Assembly (NCBI GenBank): GCA_019912845.1
Contig: JAIOHU010000194.1
Coordinates: 1-38,602 of the forward strand
Direction: 5' to 3'
Length of the DNA stretch: 38,602 bases
Origin: a bacterium
Lineage (GTDB): Bacteria > Electryoneota > Electryoneia > Electryoneales > Electryoneaceae
Position numbers and translations under genes: made by a program. This document shows, piece by piece, positions 14,149-24,180 of this stretch. How positions within the stretch are numbered: position 1 is the stretch's first letter; each line of letters begins with the position of its first letter. Under the pieces are notes generated by a model. That model was not told the origin of the DNA. It ran no database searches and saw only the letters and a list, made by a program, of their open reading frames with translations.

Positions 14149-16713
14149 ATGAATGATCAACATATATCTCGGTTCATTATTTTATTCTTCGTATCTGCTG
14201 TTATCTGTGTATTTCTGACACCCGGAATGTCACACGCTGATGAGGCATATAAACCAGTTGGTTCAGGACAACACTCCTCCGATGTTGAACCTCATTTACA
14301 GGATGCTAACTACCAATTTCATCTCAATGATCCCATCCCCTATTTTTCACCCAAGGAACGTCGTCCAGCAGAAGAGTGGAATTTATTTTATGAATATCCC
14401 CTTGAGTATCTTATAGATGAGGGGGTTGTGATGGTGAACTATATTGATCACGATCCATCACAGGCAATTGTTGACTACATGGGCATGCCACATTCATACG
14501 ATGGTCATCGTGGCACTGACATAAGCCTGTATAATTTCAAAGAAATGGACAGAGGCGTTGCTGTTTATGCAGCGACCAGTGGCGTGGTCGCATCGGTACA
14601 CGATGGCGAATATGACCGTCAGATCGGCTGGCAGGATGGTGCTGTTGGCAATCATGTAATCCTCAACCATTATGATGGAACACGAACTCTCTACTGGCAT
14701 TTTCGCAGGAACTCGATAACAGTCGAGGTTGGCGAAGAAGTCGAACGAGGTCAGATGTTGGGCTTGAGTGGAAGTTCGGGGTATTCTTCCGATGCGCACT
14801 TGCATTTGGAGGTTCAGGATAATATCAACAATGTCTGGACAACACGCGATCCCTGGCGAGGAACCCAGAATCAAGTTCCAACCCTCTGGCAGCAACAATT
14901 ACAATACTATGGTGACGATCATCTTCGTCTCTACGATGCCGGTGTAACTACGGAAACTGGTGTTGGTGGAGATCGTGACAATGTACCTGCCAGAATGTAC
15001 AAGGAACGTTTTACCAGCCCGACAATCTTCGGGCAGGGTGAACCCATCCTTCTACTCTGGCTGCAAATGCAGGGATTGGCTGGTGATACCTATCATATAT
15101 CGATAAGGAAGCCGAACAATGTTGAATATGGTTGGGTTAATTATACCCTGAATGGACGTTTCCGTTACGGCTGGCACTGGTGGTACTGGAATTTTGCGCA
15201 AAATGTCGATGAGGGTGACTTTGGATTCTGGAGAGCAGAGATCAGTATTAATGGAGACATTGTATCCACAGTCCCATTCTGGGTTGGCGATGAGACAGAG
15301 TATCCCCCACGTTTTGAAGCACCAGCAGGAAGATCATTTGTCGTCAATGGTGAGGTTCAACGTGACACCCTGCGTGTCGACGAACTCAGTGGTCCAGTAA
15401 CATTTTCTCTCCTTGAAAATGATATTGTTTCCATTGTAAATGATTCAGTTCTGGTTATTCCCCCAGAATCTCCTCAAGAATTGAGGTCATATTATTTCCG
15501 TGTACTGGCTACTGGGAATGGTGGCTATACTGATACAGCTTATTATCATCTGGTGGATTTCGGCGAAGAACATCCTCCGCCCTTTAACACTGCACCTGAC
15601 CAGGTCACTCTCACTATACAACCGAACTATCTAAACCTGATCAGCCTTCCTTTGAACCCAGTAAACTGGTCTGTGGAGTCTATTTTCGGGGAGATTGCCG
15701 GACTTGAAATCGTCTATGAAAACAGTGGTGAGATATTTATTCCGGAATTTGTGAATTCAATTGAGGATATCAAACTCAATCAGGGATATCGAGTCTTTAC
15801 AACTGAGGAAGCTGAGTTGACCTTTCATGGATATCCCCATGAGGCAAATTTGATTCACATGCTCTCTATGAATACCTGGAACTGGTTTGGTTACCCATTA
15901 CCAGCTCCAGCACCAATAACCGAGTTGCTGGATGAGATTTCCGATCAACTCCTGATTGTTTTGAACGATCAAGGTGATTTCTGGATTCCAGAAATGGGGT
16001 TGGATATTCTCGGAAATATGGAACCGGGTAAAGGATATCTGGCGATGGTTTCAGAAGATGTGTCATTTGTATATCCCGAAATTGAACTGGCAAGAGTTGC
16101 TCCTGAAACAAAAAGAACTACCCAACCCGAAGGTAGTCCTGCTCCTACTGGGGCACCTTACATTGTTTTGGTGAATACTGACAATCTTTCGGAAGATATT
16201 GCGATGCTATCAGCTTATGATGGTGACCTGCTTGTTGGAAAAGCCTACGTTCAAGATGGTGAGATTACGCCTTTGGTGACCTGGCAGGGTGCTCCCGAAA
16301 ATAACCTGAAAGGATTTATTTCAGGAAATCCAATCCGTTTGACAGGAACAACCTCGACGGGAAAGGAATTTTCTCTCGACCATACGCAGGGAGCATTCGG
16401 TGAAGGTGCGTATGCAACACTTTCGATTCAACATACAAGTGTTCCAGTGGAATTTTCCATGAGTGAACCTTATCCAAATCCATTCAATCCATCAACCAGC
16501 ATAACCATTAGCATTCCATCCCGGCAAAAACTCACACTTCGTGTGTATGACCTTATGGGTAGGGAAGTAGCTGTGTTGTATGATGGGCAAGTACGTGCTG
16601 GAACTCACAAGTTTACGTTTAATGGAAATTCCCTGGCTAGTGGGGTATACTTTATTCGAGCTGATCACGCCAACGGACAAAGTTTGATACGGAAAGCTAT
16701 GCTGCTCAAGTGA
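14149..16713 (+). CDS. M23 (LytM-type) metallopeptidase with T9SS C-terminal sorting domain
   Basis: The 854-residue product has a signal peptide (hydrophobic IILFFVSAVICVFL, cleavage near SHA). The M23 peptidase domain (about 110-240) contains 'GHRGTDISLYN' (metal ligands H and D), 'NHVILNHYDG', 'LYWHFRRN' and 'SSDAHLHLEVQD' (the HxH motif). The zinc ligands of M23 peptidoglycan peptidases are therefore all visible and catalysis is plausible. A beta-rich middle follows. Residues about 481-650 ('LNLISLPLNPVNWSVESIFG' onward) and 665-765 ('PAPTGAPYIVLV') are homologous to modules in the protein at 31690. The end is a T9SS type-A-like sorting domain: 'YPNPFNPSTSITISIP', 'LRVYDLMGREVAVL', 'LASGVYFIRA', 'RKAMLLK'. 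It probably cuts cell-wall peptides outside the cell, of self or others; the target is unknown. Confidence 0.9.
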   Translation: MNDQHISRFIILFFVSAVICVFLTPGMSHADEAYKPVGSGQHSSDVEPHLQDANYQFHLNDPIPYFSPKERRPAEEWNLFYEYPLEYLIDEGVVMVNYIDHDPSQAIVDYMGMPHSYDGHRGTDISLYNFKEMDRGVAVYAATSGVVASVHDGEYDRQIGWQDGAVGNHVILNHYDGTRTLYWHFRRNSITVEVGEEVERGQMLGLSGSSGYSSDAHLHLEVQDNINNVWTTRDPWRGTQNQVPTLWQQQLQYYGDDHLRLYDAGVTTETGVGGDRDNVPARMYKERFTSPTIFGQGEPILLLWLQMQGLAGDTYHISIRKPNNVEYGWVNYTLNGRFRYGWHWWYWNFAQNVDEGDFGFWRAEISINGDIVSTVPFWVGDETEYPPRFEAPAGRSFVVNGEVQRDTLRVDELSGPVTFSLLENDIVSIVNDSVLVIPPESPQELRSYYFRVLATGNGGYTDTAYYHLVDFGEEHPPPFNTAPDQVTLTIQPNYLNLISLPLNPVNWSVESIFGEIAGLEIVYENSGEIFIPEFVNSIEDIKLNQGYRVFTTEEAELTFHGYPHEANLIHMLSMNTWNWFGYPLPAPAPITELLDEISDQLLIVLNDQGDFWIPEMGLDILGNMEPGKGYLAMVSEDVSFVYPEIELARVAPETKRTTQPEGSPAPTGAPYIVLVNTDNLSEDIAMLSAYDGDLLVGKAYVQDGEITPLVTWQGAPENNLKGFISGNPIRLTGTTSTGKEFSLDHTQGAFGEGAYATLSIQHTSVPVEFSMSEPYPNPFNPSTSITISIPSRQKLTLRVYDLMGREVAVLYDGQVRAGTHKFTFNGNSLASGVYFIRADHANGQSLIRKAMLLK

Positions 16714-16890
16714 GCAGATTCGAGCTTTGAAATCACTATTTTCTCTTGATTAGCATGGGAAAGTTTTGCATCTTTTAAAGCTGTTATGTTTCTGCAATTT
16801 ACATCCCTGAAGTATTACGGAGGTCGTTTAACGCCATTTGATCGCTGTTTTAGTTTTAGTCCCATGAATCAATGAAGGCTATCCAACCGG

Positions 16891-19800
16891 ATGAAGCTTC
16901 AGAGTATGCGATCAAGTGGGAGCGCACAGGCGATCTCTGCCCTCTTAGGGGCAGTGATTCTCCTGATATTCTTCTGTAGTAATCCCGCTTATGCACAGTT
17001 AGGTGTTGATGTTACACCATCCGTTCCGGGAGATTTTGACCCGGAAGCCGATCTACGTGCGCCCAAACCGTTGCGTCTGTATGCAGCGGACTCGCTTCAC
17101 GCCGGATTAGTCTACGAAAACCTGCTCTTCCGTGTAGAAACCGATTACGATTCAACGTTGCGTGAGTATGTGTCAACCCGAACCTTGTTTGGTGAAGAGT
17201 ATGGATTTGTGAAATTCTATACCGCTGAGGAATATCGTGAATACCGAATAAACCATAAGCGGAAGCAAATGATTCACGAGATGTTTTACAAGGAATTCAA
17301 AAACCCCTCACTTGCTGATGCGGGAGGTGGAGATGGGCTCGAAATTCAGGTTCCTTTCAAGATCAAGAGTAAAACCTTCCGTAGAATTTTCGGCGGTGAT
17401 AGAGTCGGCTTGAATGTCAGTGGGCAGATAACCATTGATGGTGGGTTGCGACGCGAAAAATCTGACCAGGTGCAAACCACCCAGACAGATCAAGCGAACT
17501 ACAACTTCAAAATTGACCAGACACAAAGATTTCGTATTACGGGTAAGGTAGGTGACAAAGTACGAGTCGAAATTGACCAGGATTCGGAACGTATTTTCGA
17601 GTTTGAAAATGCGGTTAAGCTAGAATACACCGGCGAGGAAGATGAAATTATCCAGTCCATTGAAGCTGGTAATGTCAGTTTAAGCCTGCCTGGAACTCAA
17701 CTTGCAACTGTCACAGCCAACAACGAAGGTCTGTTTGGATTCAAGACAGTTTCACAGGTCGGCCCTCTCTCAATTACAGCCATCGCGTCTCTGCAAAAAG
17801 GTGAAAAAAACAAAAAGACATTCAAGGGTGGCAGTGAAGCTACAGTTCATAAAATTTCCGACACAGACTATCTGAAAGACCAGTACTTTTTCCTCGACGA
17901 ATACTATCGCAGTAGATGGCCACGTTTCTCCTCCAATATGGTACATCTCTCACCACCAGTTGAGATCAAACGATTGGAGGTCTATAAGAGCGTTGATTTT
18001 GTGCCTGGGGATAATCGTGGCTATTTCGATGGTTGGGCACTTTTCACACCTCCTTTGATTGATGATGACAGCGATCAGGCAGCTATCGAGGCTTTGAATG
18101 ATCAATTCAATGATGATGAAGAGCTTCAGTCCAGTAAAATGGCAGCCAAAGCGTCCTGGAAAATCCTGGAAGAGGGGATTGATTATACTTATAGCAAAGC
18201 TGGTTGGTTACGTCTGAATACATTAGCGATGAAAGATGAAATTGTCGCGGTAGCCTATGAATTAACAACACCATTTGGTGAGGGCTCCCCTGAACCAACG
18301 CGAACGAAATGGGGTGTAGTTGACCCCACCGGACAACAAATCATCCTTAAATTGCTCAAACCACAATCTCCGACTCCGGACGATTCAACATGGAACCTCT
18401 CCTGGCAGCATGTTTATTCGGTTGGCACATCTGACCTTAAGGTTGATGACTTTGTCTTGAAAGTAGCCCGTGCGGATGCGGAGGCACGTGAAACAACTGA
18501 AAACGGTAAAACCTGGCTGGAGATTTTTGGGTTGGATAGAAGGGGAGAAGGGTCAGATAATCCAGATGGTCTGATCGATCCTGCTTTCGTCAATTATGCT
18601 TATGGCGAAGTTATTTTCCCGGATTTACGACCCTTTGATCAGGATCCTGCAAACGCTTACACAATAGACAACAATCCACAAATTATCGAATACCCGGATT
18701 CAACCCTGCGCAACCCCAACATTTATGATATCCTGCGCGAAAATAACCAGACAGCGAATAACTTCAATCTACAGGCTGAATACAGCAATACTTCGGCAAA
18801 CATTTCGCTCGGTTTCAATATCCTCGAAGGGTCCGAAGAGGTCTTTCTTAACGGTGCGCCCCTGGCAAGAGATCGTGACTATATCATCGACTATCTCTCC
18901 GGTCAAATTACAATCTTGAATGATGCTGCAACCGCCCCTGGGGCTGACCTTGAGATCAATTATGAATCTGGCGAGATTCTTCAACTCGACAAGAAAACAA
19001 TGGTCGGTATCCGAGTTGAATACTCTCTGTGGGAAGATAGCTTCATTGGTGGCACCTTCCTCTATTTCAATGAACAACCACTTGATAAAAGAGTCAAAGT
19101 CGGGCAGGAACCCACTCGTAACCTTATCTGGGACTTGAATGCCAGACTGCGATTCAGACCCTATTTCATGACACGGATGGTTGATGCTCTTCCATTAATC
19201 GTTACTGATGAGGAGAGTGAAGTCACAATCGAAGGTGAAATTGCTCAGGTATTTCCAAACCCGAACAGCCTGAACAATGAATCCACCGGTGACCCCGATG
19301 GTGTCGCATATATTGATGACTTTGAAGCTGCGAAACGATCGACTCCACTGGGCGTTATGCGTAAAAGCTGGTTTCCTGCCAGTCATCCAGACCGTCTGCC
19401 AATCGGTGATTTACGTCAAACACCTCGTGATACAATGGATTACCGGGCAAAGATGAACTGGTACAACCCTTACCAGCAGGTAAAAATTAAGGACATCTGG
19501 CCTAACCGGGAAGTAAACAGCAAGGTTGCACAAAATGTTCATGTGCTCACCATCGAATATGAACCCGAATACAATAATTATCGTCAGGTCTTCAGTAGTC
19601 AAGGTAACACGGACACCTGGAATGGCGTCATGCGTTGGCTCTCTTCGGGATATAACAACCAGACGAACACAAAATTTATCGATATCTGGATGAAATGGAG
19701 TGCGGTCGGGGATGATGCAGCCATGTACATCGACATGGGAGAAATTTCCGAGGATGTAATTCCCAATGGTGAGATCGATACCGAAGATTTACCGGTAAAT

Positions 19801-22800
19801 GGCGACATTGGTAATGGCGTACTGGATGAAGGCGAAGATGTTGGTCTGGATGGAAGAACCGGAAAAGACCCCAACTGGGATTTCGATGCCTCAGGGTATG
19901 ATTACGACAGCAGAGCTTATGACTGGTGGGATTTGGATGGAAACGGATTACATGATCCAGGTGAACCATTTTCTTCGGATAACTGGTCGTACGAACGTGG
20001 AGACTATGAATTTGTAAATGGTACTGAAAACAGTGCTACTGATGATGGCGGCAGATTCCCCGATACCGAAGACCTCGACAGAAATAATAACCTGAATCGT
20101 GCGAACAATTTTTACCGCTACCGTTACCGGCTTTCTCACAATCGTCCCGGAATGGAGGACTTCGACAAATATGTTATCGGTGGTCAGGATAACCCAAGAG
20201 GATGGCGGCTTATACGCATACCGATAGAAGAAATATATGACGAAGTCGGTGATCCCAAGCTAACTCAAATCAAGTATCTCCGTCTCTGGTTCACTGGAGC
20301 AAGGAGTAAATCAAATTTTCAGATCGCACAATTTGAGCTTGTGGGTAACGACTGGCTTGAACAACCGATTGTTGATTCAGCAACAAAAGATACTGTACTC
20401 TATGTTTCTTCATCAACAATCAACACCCATGATAATCCAGAAGACTATAATCCACCCCCGGGTGTTGCAGGTGAGATTGACCCGATAACAGATGTTCGCA
20501 GCAAAGAACAATCGCTGGTGATGCAGGTGCTGGATTTGCCAACTGGTGCAGAGGGTCAATTAACAAAAATTCTGGTTGGGAACCAATCTCATAATTACCG
20601 TGAATATAAATACCTGAAACTATATGTGAATGGAGGTGGGCGAAACACTGAAGCCTTGAAGGGCAAAGACCTTGTTATGTTCTTCCGCTTCGGGACAGGT
20701 CTGTCTGGCGCGAACAAAGCCTATTACGAATATTCACAACGCCTCTCTCCCGGCTGGAAGGGTAATGAAATAATTATTGATATTGACCGTTTGACGCGGC
20801 TGAAAAAGTTAGCTGAAGAGGAAGATGCTGCTTACGAGGTATTGTCAAATGGTGATGTCATAAAGGTAATTGGTCAGCCCTCTATCGGTGCGATCAAGGT
20901 GTATGCGCTGGGTGTGCGAAACTTTGGACCACCGATTCAAGAGGAGGAGAATATTGAAATCTGGGTAGATGAAATGCGTCTTTCCGGTGTAAGGAAAGAG
21001 CCAGGTATGGCAATGCGTTCCTCAGTTTCTGCAAAATTCGCTGATTTCCTTGATTTACGTGTCGATATGAACCAGGAGGATGCTGAATTCCATCGTGTCG
21101 ACCAACGTACTGGTTCACCCAACAGCACGATCAATTCTTCGATGAATGGAACAGTTAAACTGGGAAAATTCATCAGCCCCAAGGTTGGATTTTCTATTCC
21201 TGTTAGAGGGTCAGCGAAATATTCCATGTCGATTCCAAAATACACCACAAGCAATGGTGATATCAGAACTGAATCCATTGCCGGGTCGGAGCAGTTGAAT
21301 ATCTGGGATCGATTCTTTGAGATGATACCCACACGTGACTACATGGAGGATAAGTATCTCCTGGATGAGTTGGGTGAGCCAATACTCAATGAAGATGTTG
21401 GTACTCCCTATCAGGATTTAACTCAATGGGGGATTGATACCCTATTCAGCACTGAAAAACGTTATTCATGGGGCATCAGTGTTTCGAAAAACAAGGCGAG
21501 TCAGAATCCATTTGTAAAATACAGCATGGACAAACTCAATACGTCGTATGATCATTCTCAATCATTCAGCTCAAATTTGCGAAATCAGTATCAGAAGAAA
21601 TTCACAAACTCAGCAAAAGTAGGTTATACATTTCCCTTTGAACAGGCGGATCTGGGCATTTTCAAGTGGGCTGAACCGATTCCATTTGTAAACAAAATTT
21701 CTGATACTAAGTTCAATTACTGGCCTACCAGAATAGCGACCAGCATCGAAGGTACCGAATCAAGTTCAAGCAGCAAATACAGAAATGCTGCCGAGAAATC
21801 CACATACAAAATGAACCTCTCACGAAATGTGAGTACCGGATATCGTCCCTTTAATTTCATCAACATGGACTATAGTTATGCGGTACGTTCTCAGATGGTG
21901 AAGGAAGACTCCGTCCAGCAGGATATCCTCTATAACGATCAACCGGATAGCGAACGTGCTCGTTTCTTCGCGCCGGGAACACCAGCATGGACAATGATTG
22001 ATACAACCGTAAAACGTCTCCGTAAACTGGAAGAGACCGGATTCGACCCAGAAGCGGGACCGCTTGCTGATGAGTTGGAAGAGATGGCAGCAAGTGCAGA
22101 TTCAGGGTATGTCGACTATCAAGATGTCGTTGACTATATGTATCAGGAACTTGAATTTCGAGATATTCAGGATTGGGAACTCTTTAAAGTACCCTGGAAT
22201 TCGATACAACCTGGTGATCCCGGATTCAATGATAAATTCTGGACTGCGGGGGGATTCCATTTTGTAGATACTCAGAAAACACAAAGAATATCGAGTAATT
22301 TTAATCCATCAGTTGTATCATGGTTTACTACGGATTTTAACTATTCAACCAGCTATACGTGGAACTGGCAGAACTTCACTTATACAAGCAGAGGGGTGAA
22401 CTCCACCAACAGCCTGGGGGCGAACTTTGTCCTGAAACTTCGTTCGCTAATGCCATCTGAAAAAGGTGGGAGAGGTGGTGGAGGACGTGGCAAAGATCGT
22501 GGTAGAGGAGGACGTGACGACATTCCAGGAGCAGAGGGGTTTGGCAGGGATGATCGTGATCGTGGCAAAGACGCTGACAAGAATAAAGAGGATAAAGACA
22601 AAGACAAGGAAAACGGAAAACCGAAAGAGGAAGAACGTCCCAAAGATAATGTTTCAACCGGTCCCAAGTTCAGCATTCCAAATCCAATGAATGGAGTCTG
22701 GTTCCTGGGACGGAAGATTCAGGATATTCGTCTCGACTATACACAAAACCTGACCTACACCAATCCTGCACTTGAAGATGGTGACGCTTCCCTTGAATAT

Positions 22801-23703
22801 CAGCTGGGTTTTTCCGGTGACCCGGGGTTAAAAACCGTTCCAGGTATCATTGCGACTGCCACCAGTAGCCGAAGCGACGATTATCGTATGCGAAGTGGTA
22901 TTGATTGGTCGAACCGTGTAACCAGTTCACTTGAATACGGTCTGAGATTCACAAAATCCACTGGAAATCAGGTAACTGGATCTCATACAAGAAGCGCATT
23001 TTTGACTTATGGTGACGACAATGTTACACCGAAGTTACTTGATGCTCCGAACTGGACTTTACGTTGGAGCGGACTCGAACAGTTGCCTGTTATAAGTAAA
23101 GTCACCCAGTCTGTGACTTTGGAACACTCATACAATGGTTCCGCAACCGAAGAGTGGACTGAACAGCCCGAAGTCATCGGCGAAGGCGAAACCCAGGAAA
23201 CAAGGTTTGTTCGACAGGTATCGCGTCGTTCATTTGAAAAGACTTTCAGTCCGTTGGCTGGATTGAACATCACATGGAAATATGGAATCTCAACAAATAT
23301 CCGTTACAATTATTCAGTACGTCTCGATGAACAACCGAAAAATAATTCACGTCCACGTGATACGAACACCGGAATTTCTGTTCAGGCAAATTATACCCGT
23401 AAAACCGGATTCCGTATCCCGATCCCGATCTGGCCCTTCAAAAACAGACGTTTCAGCAATGAGACGACATTTTCCCTCGCCTATGACAGCAATTCAATTC
23501 TGAAGGAAAACCAGAGTAATGAAGGTGAATTCAAAGTAGTAACCGAGACCAAGAGTTGGTCATTTACTCCCTCTTTGCGCTACAACTTTTCCAGAACAGT
23601 AAATGGCGGGATTCGTTATAAATACGGTGTAACCGAAGCGGCAACCAGCACAACGCAATATCAGGAATTTGGTATAAACGTAAATATCTCAATCCGAGGA
23701 TAA
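16891..23703 (+). CDS. sprA: Type IX secretion outer-membrane translocon SprA
   Basis: This 2270-residue protein starts with a signal peptide ending 'NPAYA' and continues with characteristic SprA sequence: 'GQITIDGGLRREKSDQ', 'QTQRFRITGKVGDKVRVEID', 'DSERIFEFENAVKLEYTG', 'IEAGNVSLSLPGTQL', 'GLFGFKTVSQVGPLSITAIA'. Its C-terminal part is a run of amphipathic strands ending 'QYQEFGINVNISIRG', as in a beta-barrel. SprA forms the giant 36-strand outer-membrane channel through which T9SS cargo leaves the periplasm; Flavobacterium SprA is of similar size (about 2400 residues). Two insertions stand out: an Asp/Gly-rich, dockerin/EF-hand-like stretch (about residues 945-1060) and a Gly/Arg/Lys/Asp low-complexity block (about 1858-1918). 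The ribosome site is weak. It follows the M23 gene by 177 bases. Other T9SS components (PorK/L/M/N, SprE) are not in this window. Confidence 0.95.
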   Translation: MKLQSMRSSGSAQAISALLGAVILLIFFCSNPAYAQLGVDVTPSVPGDFDPEADLRAPKPLRLYAADSLHAGLVYENLLFRVETDYDSTLREYVSTRTLFGEEYGFVKFYTAEEYREYRINHKRKQMIHEMFYKEFKNPSLADAGGGDGLEIQVPFKIKSKTFRRIFGGDRVGLNVSGQITIDGGLRREKSDQVQTTQTDQANYNFKIDQTQRFRITGKVGDKVRVEIDQDSERIFEFENAVKLEYTGEEDEIIQSIEAGNVSLSLPGTQLATVTANNEGLFGFKTVSQVGPLSITAIASLQKGEKNKKTFKGGSEATVHKISDTDYLKDQYFFLDEYYRSRWPRFSSNMVHLSPPVEIKRLEVYKSVDFVPGDNRGYFDGWALFTPPLIDDDSDQAAIEALNDQFNDDEELQSSKMAAKASWKILEEGIDYTYSKAGWLRLNTLAMKDEIVAVAYELTTPFGEGSPEPTRTKWGVVDPTGQQIILKLLKPQSPTPDDSTWNLSWQHVYSVGTSDLKVDDFVLKVARADAEARETTENGKTWLEIFGLDRRGEGSDNPDGLIDPAFVNYAYGEVIFPDLRPFDQDPANAYTIDNNPQIIEYPDSTLRNPNIYDILRENNQTANNFNLQAEYSNTSANISLGFNILEGSEEVFLNGAPLARDRDYIIDYLSGQITILNDAATAPGADLEINYESGEILQLDKKTMVGIRVEYSLWEDSFIGGTFLYFNEQPLDKRVKVGQEPTRNLIWDLNARLRFRPYFMTRMVDALPLIVTDEESEVTIEGEIAQVFPNPNSLNNESTGDPDGVAYIDDFEAAKRSTPLGVMRKSWFPASHPDRLPIGDLRQTPRDTMDYRAKMNWYNPYQQVKIKDIWPNREVNSKVAQNVHVLTIEYEPEYNNYRQVFSSQGNTDTWNGVMRWLSSGYNNQTNTKFIDIWMKWSAVGDDAAMYIDMGEISEDVIPNGEIDTEDLPVNGDIGNGVLDEGEDVGLDGRTGKDPNWDFDASGYDYDSRAYDWWDLDGNGLHDPGEPFSSDNWSYERGDYEFVNGTENSATDDGGRFPDTEDLDRNNNLNRANNFYRYRYRLSHNRPGMEDFDKYVIGGQDNPRGWRLIRIPIEEIYDEVGDPKLTQIKYLRLWFTGARSKSNFQIAQFELVGNDWLEQPIVDSATKDTVLYVSSSTINTHDNPEDYNPPPGVAGEIDPITDVRSKEQSLVMQVLDLPTGAEGQLTKILVGNQSHNYREYKYLKLYVNGGGRNTEALKGKDLVMFFRFGTGLSGANKAYYEYSQRLSPGWKGNEIIIDIDRLTRLKKLAEEEDAAYEVLSNGDVIKVIGQPSIGAIKVYALGVRNFGPPIQEEENIEIWVDEMRLSGVRKEPGMAMRSSVSAKFADFLDLRVDMNQEDAEFHRVDQRTGSPNSTINSSMNGTVKLGKFISPKVGFSIPVRGSAKYSMSIPKYTTSNGDIRTESIAGSEQLNIWDRFFEMIPTRDYMEDKYLLDELGEPILNEDVGTPYQDLTQWGIDTLFSTEKRYSWGISVSKNKASQNPFVKYSMDKLNTSYDHSQSFSSNLRNQYQKKFTNSAKVGYTFPFEQADLGIFKWAEPIPFVNKISDTKFNYWPTRIATSIEGTESSSSSKYRNAAEKSTYKMNLSRNVSTGYRPFNFINMDYSYAVRSQMVKEDSVQQDILYNDQPDSERARFFAPGTPAWTMIDTTVKRLRKLEETGFDPEAGPLADELEEMAASADSGYVDYQDVVDYMYQELEFRDIQDWELFKVPWNSIQPGDPGFNDKFWTAGGFHFVDTQKTQRISSNFNPSVVSWFTTDFNYSTSYTWNWQNFTYTSRGVNSTNSLGANFVLKLRSLMPSEKGGRGGGGRGKDRGRGGRDDIPGAEGFGRDDRDRGKDADKNKEDKDKDKENGKPKEEERPKDNVSTGPKFSIPNPMNGVWFLGRKIQDIRLDYTQNLTYTNPALEDGDASLEYQLGFSGDPGLKTVPGIIATATSSRSDDYRMRSGIDWSNRVTSSLEYGLRFTKSTGNQVTGSHTRSAFLTYGDDNVTPKLLDAPNWTLRWSGLEQLPVISKVTQSVTLEHSYNGSATEEWTEQPEVIGEGETQETRFVRQVSRRSFEKTFSPLAGLNITWKYGISTNIRYNYSVRLDEQPKNNSRPRDTNTGISVQANYTRKTGFRIPIPIWPFKNRRFSNETTFSLAYDSNSILKENQSNEGEFKVVTETKSWSFTPSLRYNFSRTVNGGIRYKYGVTEAATSTTQYQEFGINVNISIRG

Positions 23704-24180
23704 GATATATTCCCACAGCTTGGTGAAATTTGTGTCGTTCAGTATCGTTACGAAGCGGAACCCGGGGAGCAGAAGACTTCAACACCCCGCCCTGGAGCGC
23801 CACACTCCATAGTGTGTCATCACACCCCGCGTCATCCCGGTGATGAGTTGGGCCGGGATCCAGGAAGCAATTTTTTCCGTTTTCATCGTGCCTCCCAGTG
23901 ACTCTTCGCTCCGCGACATGCGAAAAAGTTGCGACACCGAAGCCAATAGCCCTGTCAACCTCGTCATCCCCGCGTAGGCGGGATTCGAAGAACCTGGCCG
24001 CAGGCCGAGAAACCAGACAAGACTCAGTGCGCCAGCACTGTTGATTTTGACGTTGAGAGGGGTGTTAAAGTGTTCTAAAAGCCAGAAGCCCAGAATAATT
24101 CCCTTGAATCTCTAAGCCGATCTATTCTAGATAGAATATTAATCCTAAATTTTAATCATTAACCTTAGGAGGATCAATCG
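23704..24180. repeat. Intergenic region filled with dispersed repeat elements
   Basis: No gene is visible. Two segments resemble the common short genomic repeats of the 'CGTCATCCC...GGGATCCAGG' kind: 23830-23864 (CGTCATCCCGG ... CCGGGATCCAGG) and 23962-23997 (CGTCATCCCCGCG ... GGCGGGATTCG ... CCTGG). A perfect 6-bp hairpin CACACT-CCAT-AGTGTG lies at 23801-23816. These look like degraded MITE- or REP-type elements. The last 60 bases are AT-rich and hold the control region of the next gene. Confidence 0.6.
24123..24138. promoter_or_regulatory. Short palindrome upstream of a small secreted-protein gene
   Basis: TATTCTA and TAGAATA form a 7-bp dyad with a 2-base centre, 42 bases before the ATG at 24181. 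Its size and place suit a protein-binding operator or an overlap with the promoter, but short AT-rich dyads also arise by chance. Confidence 0.35.

Noticed and set aside
22376..22690. Minus- and plus-strand frames of about 70-100 codons over the low-complexity part of sprA
   Set aside because: They are reading-frame shadows of the Gly/Arg/Asp/Lys-rich insert; Ser/Leu/Pro-rich composition is what that DNA gives in other frames.
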